Origin: Anarhynchus alexandrinus
Taxonomy: Eukaryota; Chordata; Aves; Charadriiformes; Charadriidae
Assembly: GCA_008711295.1 (NCBI GenBank)
Contig: VUYV01000061.1
Coordinates: forward strand, 2,827,731-2,891,730
Direction: 5' to 3'
Length of the DNA: 64,000 nt
Shown here: in pieces, positions 49,401-61,400 of the stretch
Layout of the letters: every line of letters starts with the position of its first letter
How positions within the stretch are numbered: the stretch's first letter is position 1
Position numbers and translations under genes: made by a program
Notes under the pieces: model-generated
What the model was told of the DNA's origin: nothing
Databases searched by the model: none
The model's input: only the letters and a program-made list of their open reading frames with translations

Positions 49401-52400
49401 TGTTGCTCCTACAAAGGTAAGGCTGCATCCTACTACATATTCTCTATGTCTGACTATGGTATTTCTTAGTCTGATTCTGAAACTGTTTGGGGGAACTTGT
49501 TACACAAATTTAGCTGATATATATTTTTTAATTAGAAATTGAATCTTTAGGTTCTGTTGTACATTTACATTTATTAGAAACAGCATGTTTACAAAAGTCT
49601 TCAAAATATTTAAGCTCATGTACAGTTTTTGTCTATTAATATCTGTATAGCTAATTTAAGCTATATATATACACTAATATATACAAAAATGCTGTAAGTA
49701 GCATGTTAAGTAAATGGTGAGAGTACCAAAAGCCTACCAACATGGTTAAAGTAATACTGGAATAGAACAATGACCAAGCAAGTTGTCTTTTTTAAATTGA
49801 ATTCACCGTTAGATGCTTTGGGAGAAAACTTATGAAATTCTAGGCAGTGGGATATTTTTTAATGAGAGTTATGTCATAATAGACTTAATGACATAATGAC
49901 TTAAGTGCTGAGGCACAATGTTTTGACTTCTTCCAAAACTTATTTTAATGTTCAGTAATATGTTTTTTTGATATTGAATTAAATGGGCTGTTACGCAATA
50001 ACAATCTCTCTGGATTGTTTTCTGTAAGTAAAATACATTTTTTTTTTTGTGATTATACTCAGGTTGGTCATCAAAATCATCTTTTCATTTGAATATCAGT
50101 CTGGATGCAGAAATGTGTTTTACACCTGCAGCCTCAGGACTTTGAGATCATTAAAGTGCTTGTGGATGCAGTAGTATGTGACCTATTTTTAGCTGCTTTG
50201 AAAATAATTAAAATACAGAATTAATAATGTATAACTCACTTTACACAATACTAAATTTCTTTGAAAGCATTTGAGTATAATTAAAAATCAAGTATCATAT
50301 CTCTTTAAAGTTAACATTGTTGACAGACTAGACTTAAGAGTACATTACATAGTTCATTATAGTGTAGTACATTAATATCAGTGCCAAAATGGAATGCTTT
50401 TATATGTCTCAGAATATGATATGCCTCTACACATATACTGTCTAGTTTTAGTGATGTGCTTTATTTAAGGCCCTTGTAAACCAAGTGGTGGGAACTATAT
50501 ACAGTCGATTCACCAAGAAGCTTCCGGATGGATTGGTATTGTGTGGAGTCTTCACACGAGATTATCGCAATGATGTCATGAATTCTCAGGTATATTTTTA
50601 TGGGTGTTTTAACATGTAGTAATAATGACTTCTGTGTTCCATCTGGCTTCTGAAAATGTTAATTCTAATTATAACAATTGTGCCATTACTAAATACAAAG
50701 TTCAGGAAAAATCTAAGCATACCTATACTGCTTACAGAAACTTTCAGTCTATGGCGTACAACCTTACCTATTCATCCTTAGAGGACATGCAGTTGATTAC
50801 TAGCTCTGGTTAAAAGAAAAAACATTAAAATCCTTTGGTTGCCAGCATACAGCAGATGCCTTACAGAAGTCCAGATAGAATACATCAGTAGCTCTTCCCT
50901 TGTCTGCTGATGTAGTCACTCCATCGTAGAAGGCCACTAGTTGGTCTCTCTTGTAGTGGGGAGCCCAGAACTTGGACACAGGAGTCCAGGTACGGCCTCA
51001 TCAGTGCTGAGTAGAGGGGAAAGATCCCCTGCCTTGATTTGCTGGCAACGCTCCTCCTAATGCAGCCCAGGATACCATTAGCCTTTTTTGCTACAAGGGC
51101 ACATTGCTGCCTCTTATTCAACTTGGTGTCCACCAGGACCCTCAGGTCCTTTTCTGCAGAGTTGCTTCTCAGCTGGGTGGCTTCCAGCATACACTGGTGT
51201 ATGGGGCTGTTCCTCCCCAGGTGCAGGACTTTGCAGATCTCCCTGTTGAACTTCATGAGGTTCCTACGAGCCCATTTCTCCAGCCTGTCTACGTCTCTCT
51301 GGATGGCAGCATGACCCTCTGGTGTATCAGTCACTCCTCCCAGTTTGGTGTCATCAGCAAACCTGCTGAGGGTACACTTTTCCCCATCATCCAGATCATT
51401 AATGAAGATGTTAAACAGCATCAGACCCACTATTGGCCCCTGGGGTACACTGCTAATTACTGGCCTCCAACTAGATTTTGCACCATTAATCACCAATCTC
51501 AGGGCCCAGCCTTCCAACCAGTTTTCAGTCCACTTCACTATCTGCTCATCTGCCCCATACAGCTGCCCCAGCAGCTTGTCTGTGAGAATCTTGGGGGAGG
51601 GGGAGATGTTGTCGAAAACCTTGCTGAAGACAACATCCATTGTTACCAAGCCAGTCATTTCAGCATAGAAGTTGGTCAAAGTTGGTCAAGCATGACTTCC
51701 CCTTGGTGAATTCATGCTGAATATTCCTCATGATTTTCTTGTTCTCCATGTGCTTAGAAATGATTTCCAGGAAGAACTGCTCCATCACCTTCCCAGGGAA
51801 GGAGGTGAGGCTAATCAGCCTGTAGTTTCCTGGGTTCTCTTTCTTGCCCTTCTTGAAGACAGCAGTGGCAAATAATTCATTCATTCATGCTTACCTTGAA
51901 ATAAAATACATATCTATTTTAAATGTTTTTTAAACATAGAATTTACTTGTAGTTGATTAGTTAGTTTACTTGAAAATAATGCTTTACAAACCTTTCTTCT
52001 TAGATACTAGTGACTGTGCCTCAATGTTTAGAAATCTTAATGCTGTCTCCTCGTTGCCAGAAATGGGCCAAACGGATACAATATGTTATATTTGATGAGG
52101 TAGGCATCTTTTAATAGTAACCAATTTAATGAATATATGAAAAATCTTGAGGAAAAGTGCTGGTGACTCAATTTTTCACTACATATGTTATCGCTAGTAA
52201 AAAAAAAACAATTTTCAGAAATATTTCAGACTGAGCTTGAATTTTCCTGTTCACTGATAGTGTTTATGTACTCCAATGAAAGAACTTAAAACTCTGTTAG
52301 TCCTCTAAAGGATGTACAGTTCAGTGAAAGCTACCGGGAACTTCCTTTATTTCTCTCAAGCCAGTCAACTGAAGAACTAAAAGCCACCGCTGTAGTCTGA

Positions 52401-55400
52401 GTGGCACAAATAGAGCATTCCAGACTGGAATCATACATGTTTCACATCATATGGTATTTGTCAGTGTTTCCAGGGAAAAAGTGATTAATCTTGCTGAATT
52501 TAAAATTGCTACTGTATTCTTTCTTGTATATAGAATTAATTGCTAATGATGCCAGCGAGTATCTAGGGTACAAACAGTGAATATAGTATTGAAATTTAGA
52601 CTAATTTTCTATGCAGTGAAGCCTGGAGAGGGATTTACTGAGCATTTGATTTGGATCTCATGGTCATTTGCTAAGAATTATTCAGTACTGATCTTGCCAA
52701 AATTTGATTTTTGCAAAACATAAAACAATTCCTGGTATGGGTGCACTTTGGTAAGGAACACTTCTTTTCTGCTAATCCTTTTTCCCGAAAACATAGGTCC
52801 ATTGTCTTGGCGGTGAAATTGGAGCAGAGGTTTGGGAGCATCTTCTGGTAACAATTCGGTGTCCATTTTTGGCACTCTCTGCTACTGTCAATAACCCGGA
52901 ACACCTAACTGAGTATGTTTTCTTGTTCACAAGAGCATATTTAAATTGAATATGAACTGTTTTAAATAGAGAGGTCAATTACTATTGCGAGGCAACTGAT
53001 TTGGAGTTATATTGTTACATTTATTATGCTACCCTTACTGCCCCAATTGACACAAAACAATATTGTTGCTCTTAACACTGTAACAGGCACTACTATTCTT
53101 TCAGACCCTTTAACTGAGCTGTGCAGAGGAATTGAGGAGGCTTTTGCATCTATTTGAATTGCCAAAGCCTGATAAGCACGCTTATCCATCATCAATCAGA
53201 GAAGACACCTGTACTATATTTATGTATATAATGGTGCTATTTCACATTTTTTGTTTGCACCCTGGGATAAGCTGGAGAAAATTGCACTGAAGATGGTGAA
53301 AGGGGGACTGAAAATTCTATAGGAGAAACTGAGCAGATTGCAGTAATTCATCTATTATAGCTGTAGCAATTTTCTTAAAATATTTTTACAACTCTTATTT
53401 TTATTCTTGCACTGTAGGTGGTTACAGTCTGTGAAAAGGTATTGGCAACATGCTGAGGATAAAATAGAAGGAGGCTCTACAAACTCTGCAAAGAACTTTA
53501 CAAGAAAATGTAAAGTGAAATCTAAAGTACCAGAACAAAAGAAATCATATCGTGTTAGACTAGGTGTGTATCAGAATATTTTGTAACTAAGAAATAAATT
53601 TCAGTGTTACTTCTGCAAAAACTTTAACGATGGTATGTGAACTTAAGCATATTTTGTTTTGGTTTTCTTTTAAATAAAAATAAATCTTTCAGGATTAAGT
53701 ACTTGCTTTAAAAAAAAACCAAGTGCATCATGACAGCATTTTTGTCTCTTCACAGTCTTGTACGAAGAAAGATACAATGATTTGGAAAAGTATGTGTGTT
53801 CTCTAAAGGGCAGTGATTTTGTCATTGAACATTGTCATCCATGTGCTGCATTAACAGTCAATCACGTAAGCATAATACTGGTGTCAACATTGTTTAGCAA
53901 CTGTTACGTTTAGGCATGATGGATTCCATCAAAATGAGTCCTTTATTTTTCTTTTGTTTAAACTCTTTGCAGATTGAGAACTATGGTATTCCTTCTGATC
54001 TTTCTCTGTCTCCACGAGAGACCATCCAGCTTTATGACACAATGGTGAAAGTCTGGCAACGGTGGCCAAGGGCACAGGTGTGTATACACAGCTGTGGGCA
54101 AAATATATAGAAATAAATAGATAACAAAGTACTGCAATATTTTATATTAATGGTGTTTTCCAGGAGCTAGATCCTGAGGAGTTTGTCTCTTTCAAGAATA
54201 AAGTAGTAATAAAAAAGCCAGATGTGAGGAAATATGAACAGGAACTGAAAAAAGAACTAAGCAAATGGATTGTGCTTGGCCAAAGACAGAAGGTAACAGT
54301 TGTTACAGGGTGCTTTCTTAAGATTGTACAGCTTTAAATAATAATAATTATATATATTAATATAATTATAGGAGTTTCTCCTGACATAATTATTATTTAC
54401 TAGGTTTAACTGCTGCTGTACTTGAAAGATAAGCACTAATATTTGTGACATTTCCATAAGCATTTGCAAGGTGATGTTTTCACAAGCTTCTCTGGGAATC
54501 AGACTTCTGATATTGCTGTGAGATTTCAATTCCTGATTCCTTTAAGTACCTCCTACACTTAGTGAGAATGTTGTACTATCGCTCTGCTTTTTCAGTCTAC
54601 CTTATTTTTGCTGCTCATTTGAAACCTCCTGTGTAACTACAGACTGTGTATATTTCCATGTAAAATATACAAATTAAAGCAATGAGCAGAAAATCAAGTC
54701 CTTGATTGGAGGCCACCTATTCCTATATCATAAAAAGGAATATGAGGAGGTGTGAATCCACAACAAGGAAAAAATAAAGACTATTTAGGGAAAAAAAATC
54801 TTGAACTATGACACTTAAATGTGAAAATATATCATAATCAGTATGTTAGTGATACTTTATTATTTGCACAGTGATGGTAGCCATGTATGCTACAACAGTT
54901 TGCATTTTAAGCTCTTACCAAGGTCAGTTGATAACTTACAGACCTTTTAGTCTATGTGGCTATTGCAGTTCTAAATGATTTAAAAAATTCAAGCTGATAA
55001 AAATTGTCACAGGAGTCTTCATATTTGTTAGCCTCTGGCCAGAAGTTTCTTCCATTCACATCTCCACAATAATACTACTTTGATCAGGTGAATGAGCTAC
55101 TGGAGCACCTTAAGCCAAAAGCTGTGGATTGCTCAGAACAGGAAAAGTGGAAGCGTTTTGCAAGCTTTGTTGAAAAATTACGTGAGATGGATAAGTTGCC
55201 TGCCATATTTTTCATGTAAGTATTTACATTCAATGTATTACATGTGTATTGCCTATATTCAGAAAAATGGGTTTTAGAGATAAGCATTAATATGGCTTGG
55301 CAAATGCCATTTATATGGTATTTGTTACCTTTGATTTAAAACATACAAAGTAAAGGCCTACAAGCTCTACTAACCCGTGCATCTTTATGGCACAAAAGGT

Positions 55401-58400
55401 TTAGCTGAAATAAAACTGGGAGCATTTAATTACTGTGTGGAAAGGGTAGAATCCATGCATGATGTCTGAGAAAATGGCAAGAAACTGAATCAGATTCTCA
55501 GTTGCTTTGTTGCAGTGTAGTCAGTAAAATTTGCGGAAAGTGTATACTCTTTATTTAGAGGTGCAAATGGTGTACATAGGGGCAGATTTGCTAGGGAAAA
55601 GGGTGGAATGAGATTCTATTAATGTATGCATTTGTCACATCATGATGATTCCACTGCATAGCCTCTGACAATCTCACCTTACATCCAGTGACATGCATCA
55701 ATCAACCTGTTTTGCATGTATGTGAGATGTAATTACATAACATCAAATGCGCACAACTTTGAGCCTACTGACAATACTGTTATTGTGAGGGATGTTGATA
55801 ATATTAGTAAGGTAGGCATATACCTCAATGCTGGACATAGTAATAAAAAGAAGCTGCTTATCAGCAAACAGTTGTCTAGTGCATATTCTCACTCTAATAA
55901 CATACAGTAACAAGATATATAAAAATAGAAAGTTTTCTCATCTCAGTATGAAGACTTACCCTTCCTTACATTGGACACTTGGATAGTTAGGGGTAGAATA
56001 CTCACTGCCATTTCAGTTCTCATGTGCTTGATGCTGATAGAAAGGCATTTCTGAAAGAACTCTAGAAAGGAAGAAGCAAAAAGTGACTATACGTATTGAC
56101 GGCACATCTCAAAATACTCTAGTTGGTGGTAAATTATTTATTTTTCTGTTTCTCACTGATGGTCTAGTTGTAAATTAATATTATGGCTGATTTCAAGCTG
56201 AAACCGACAGTTTTCAAAAGGAGTCTTAGATATTTGTAATTCTCTCAAATAAGGAATAATTTCAGGGCTGCTGTTTGAACTGCAACATCATTTTGGGGCA
56301 CTCAATAGGAAGTTCCAAGCTGCTTCTCTATAGGGGAGATGGATAAGTGCCTTCCTCTCATCTACCCCAGAATGATGGGTCCTTAGAAATTCTTGGTGAC
56401 TTATGGCTCTGATAAGGGACTGCGAGCAGAGTATGAATATCCTAGACAATTGATAAATGGTCATGGTGAGACAAGAACACATTCCAGAGCAGTGAACATG
56501 GAGGCAGAACCTAGTGATATCAAGCTGGGGCTTGAGGTACAGAAATCTGTTATCTAGGGGTCTTTTAAGGCACTTGGTAACAGCACTTGGTAGACCTTCC
56601 CAGTGTCTTTGTAGTCAGACAAGGAACAAGAATCAGATAGAATTAAAAAAAAATAATAAAAATCTGTCTAGTTAAATGTCCCAGTCCTAAGAAATCGTGA
56701 TGGAGTTGATGGGAATGAGTAGACCTCACAAGCAGTAGACAGTGACTTGGAGTAATCGACTGATGTTTATGCTTTGTTGGTGCTGATAAGCTTTTTGTCC
56801 CTAAGCCATTATTGATGAATGAGGTTGCAAAGCAGTCATCCTGTATGGTGTTATGTTAGCATGGAATTAATGGAGACTCCTGAGAGAGCAGGTATCAGAG
56901 CTGTAGAAGCCAAATTGCTGTCACAGCCATTGGTGCTAGGGAAAAAGCAATACTTAGAGTTCACTTTTCTTTTCTTAGAGCCACCAAGGAAAAGAACAGG
57001 CTGGTACCACTTTAGTACTCGTTATGGCTGAATGAAGTCGATGATAGAGAGGAACTAGATCATTCAGTCTGAGCTTCAAAGGGGGACAAAACCCCAGTAA
57101 ATTGCAAATGACTGTTACTGAGCTCTGTCATCCATGAAGATTTGAAAAGCTTAATTTAAGGAGAAGTTACCTCCTAGCCTTAAGATCTGTATTTGGTCTT
57201 TCTGGGTAAAAGGATAAAGTTCTTCAATTTTTGCTCCTGTTCTTGGTGACTGCCAGATTTGAATGACTTGTGACTATTCTGATGGACTAGGATGTTATGT
57301 GTTGCCAACACCTTGTGTGGTATTAGTTAACAGGATCTGCCTGCTGCAACAAGAATAAAAATAATACTATGAGAATGAAGCTGGGGAAGCCTTCATCCCA
57401 GTTAAACTCCAGACAGTCCAATACTGAAAAAGCTATAAGGAAGAACAGCTATGTAGAAGGCCAAGAAAGACAGGCACTGATTCTCAACTGGGTAGTTGAG
57501 AAGAATTAAAATGACTTAAGCTACAATTTGCTTTATCTGTATGTCCAAGTGTCCACCTTAGGGAAAGGTAGAGTTGAGCATACTTTCTATAGATAATTTA
57601 TTGGCAGAATCATTTTACATTTTACCACCCAGTTTTGGAATAATAGCGGTTTGAAAGTGAATGCAAATTATGATTTGGAGATGGAATAGGGATACGCTTC
57701 TAATGATTAGATTCTAACTATTGTCAAATGATAAAGCTCACTGAGTGTTATTGTAACAGCATTACATATAAAAAAAACTCTATTAGAGTTCACCTAACTG
57801 GTGTATATTATATTATTTACTTTAAGATTTAACGTGAATTCAGTGGAATGTGCAGCCAGGAATGTATTCTTCAGTTTGCTGAAAAAACAAAAAAGTGAAC
57901 AACACCCTAATACCGAGAAGGAAATAGAACATTTAAGTGACGAACTAAGAAAAGTGAAAAAACAGCTAATAAAATTGAACTCTCGGTAAGTATTATAACT
58001 ATATATTATTAAAATGCTTACATATTGTGACAGAGTATAATTTTGTGATAACTTATTTCTGGGGAATATACCTTATAGCAGCACATTCATCCAGTTTGCA
58101 GTATAGCAGTTCCTGTTCCTCTTTGTGCTCTGGCAACCCGCACAATAAGAGCAGCTGTATGGCAGGTAGCAATCAGCAGTACCTAGTGCATAGTCAAGCA
58201 GCAGGAAGATACCAGTGTTGCTGACGTTGTGTAAGGTGCTGGCACTAAAACATAAGAATCAAAGAGACAGACCTGAGTATATGAGATTGGTCGTTTTGGA
58301 ATAATTCACTACTGAGATACCAAGATATCAGAACATCTCTTTCTCCAGACAGTGACTTTTGTCATGCATCTCTTAAAAATGCTATGGCATCTGACCCTTG

Positions 58401-61400
58401 TGCTGGGCCAGCCATTGTGGGAGAATATTTTCATAGTTTAGCCTCGCCATGGCTGGTTACAGTGGTGGATCTCTGAAGCATGGGTTCACCTGGCTGATGA
58501 GATGTTCTTTGAATATTTGTCAGCCTTTTGCGTGGATTGTGCTGTATTTGTTTCTTCCTTAACCTTGAATTTTCTTGATTTTGTGATAGGGTATGGAATT
58601 GCTATAGTTATCAGGATTGTCAGGAACATAAAAAATCATAGCTTTGCCCTCCTAATCATGACAATTTACAGTGCATTCGTTGGACATAATATCATGAAAA
58701 AACAAACTTAGCTGACTTTAATAGCAGTAAGTGAGAGCTTGAAAATGTAGTAGGAATTTAGACATATATTTAGACGTTGAAGTAGCTTGAAAATCTGCCT
58801 CTAAATAGTTTTCCCTCTCCTCTCTTCTTCAAATCCTGTCCTAAATCCTTACAGTCCATGTCATTATTGGCAGTAAATCCATCACATTTCTCTTTCACGT
58901 TTAATTCTTCTACTGTGCGATCTTGTTAGCTTACTAATTTGCTAATTGATGTACTTACTGTCTTTATCTTCCTTTGATTTTGTGTATCACCATAATTCCT
59001 CCTCTCTACTTCACCCAGAATTACTCGCTGTTTTGCATACAAGCCATGATAAAAGGAAGCTGTTAGGATTATCAGTAAATTTACATTAACAGATCTACCT
59101 ACATGTTTGAGCCTACAGTTTAAAAGGGAATGAGTCTGCATCTTTCAGTACCCAAAGAATATTTTAACATCAAGAAATAAATGTTAATTACAGAAATAAT
59201 ATTTTAGTGGTATATTGTATACAGGGATACCAAAAAGTTGAGCCCCAGTACAATGGACAACATGACATTTCTTTTGAGTACAAAACAACAGTTAGAAAGG
59301 AGACTTAAAAGGCTAACTGCTATCCCTTCTGCCTGTACCTACGCTGATCCTAAAGCAGTGGATGAAGATGTAAGTAATTCACTGATAATTATAACATGGT
59401 TTTGGTTTTGTATGTCTGAAATGCTTGAATTTGTGCATAAATACATAAAAAGCATGTAGTGTGTGATGCAGTTGTACTTCATAAAAGTACACATTGACTT
59501 CATGAAACATTCTGAATATTTTCATTTAAATTTGATTCCAGGTATCAATCTTAGGTAACTTTGTTTTTAAGATGCATGGATAACTTTCATTCTGCCAAAT
59601 AAAAAGATGTTGACTTGTCCTTGTGATAGGAGTCCTGGGATTTATACTGCAATTAATTAATATCCATGAACTATCAGCAATACAATTCTGTTACTTGTTG
59701 ATTCAGATCTCAGACTTCTTTTTTTCTGACTGAGTCATTAGCATAAGTTATATGGCACCTCTGTGTGCTTATCAAAACATTTGTAAGCTGTTCTTATCTT
59801 GTAAAAATACTAAATAATAAATTATTTTAGGCTCTAAAAGTTCTAGTTCTCACAAAACAACATTTTCCACGCTCTTCAATGCGTTTGTGCCCCCTGAGGA
59901 AAGAAAAGGTGAGAAAAGCACTGAAAATCTTCAGATGTGCATCAGAAATATTAATATATGTATTTTTATACAAATAATTAAGGAATAATTTATGGAAGAG
60001 ATTTATATTATGTGGTTTCCAGCAGTAGTGGGTGACTGGGCCTTTATCCAGGATATTCTCTCTGGTCTAAACTTCCTGAAACGTGGTTTATATAGCTGTC
60101 TCTTCATGGCTGTTTTTTTTGTTTTGTTTTGTTTTGTTTTTTTTTTAATTAAAAAAAGTAATTGTGATATATAATTCTTAATTCAGAGAAAAAGTGCTCA
60201 AAATTTTGATGAAGTGTCTTGATAATGTTTTCTGCTTATTGTGATACGTCTTGAAAGAGAGGAAAATTCTGTGTATTGGGACCAAGCTTGAAAACCCTTA
60301 TGTTTCCTTATCCTGGGAACTTGGGATCCCAATGGCATTTTTGGACTGCTGTCAGCCAGCATGGGAGGAGCATTGCTTCCCACAGTTGCACATGGGTAAA
60401 GGCAGTGAAGAAGTAGCTTGGACATTGGAACAGANTTTTGTTTTGTTTTGGGTTTTTTTTAATTAAAAAAAGTAATTGTGATATATAATTCTTAATTCAG
60501 AGAAAAAGTGCTCAAAATTTTGATGAAGTGTCTTGATAATGTTTTCTGCTTATTGTGATACGTCTTGAAAGAGAGGAAAATTCTGTGTATTGGGACCAAG
60601 CTTGAAAACCCTTATGTTTCCTTATCCTGGGAACTTGGGATCCCAATGGCATTTTTGGACTGCTGTCAGCCAGCATGGGAGGAGCATTGCTTCCCACAGT
60701 TGCACATGGGTAAAGGCAGTGAAGAAGTAGCTTGGACATTGGAACAGATGGCACTTAGCTGTGGAGTGAAGTTCAGAAAATACTAAAAGGCTTAATTCAG
60801 TGCTATTTCTGAGTTTGGGAAAGGGAAGCTTCTAACTGTGTAGTGAGATGAGATGGTGGTACAGAGCAGGGATGATAAACAAGAGCAAAAGAGTACCAGC
60901 TTCACATAGCTACTTGGGAATTTGTTCTGTGATAGTGGCATGCAGCACATGGTCATGAAGCCATGCTTCGAGTAGGAAAGTCATGGATATGCAGGCTTGT
61001 CATGTCTGGTTGCATCTAGCTGCGTGGTATGACAATTGGCATTTATTGCAGAGGTGAAAAAAATTGATAGTATATAGAAGTGTACCCAAAAGCCTGGGTT
61101 TGTTGTCATAAGCTACTGATGGTACACTTTGGGCTTCAGGTTCACTGAAGGTCATAAAAAGCTATACTTCTCTGTAGTGCTTGGAATTTTATCAGATTAG
61201 ACATTCTTTTTCACTATCAAAACCTCATTGTGGCTAATACTTGACATTTCTTTTTATTTGTAGACTTTGAGGAAGATTTTTCATCGAGTTAGGTCTGAGA
61301 GAAGAGGTTATCGGCAGCAAATGATGGCACTGAGGGGCATTGGGTATCATCATGGATCTATGAGTGCCAAGGAAAGACAAGTAGTGGAGATGCTTTTCAG

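Noticed and set aside
51104..51709. Plus-strand open frame of 201 codons
   Set aside because: It is the antisense strand of a CR1 reverse-transcriptase remnant, which is known to leave long spurious frames.
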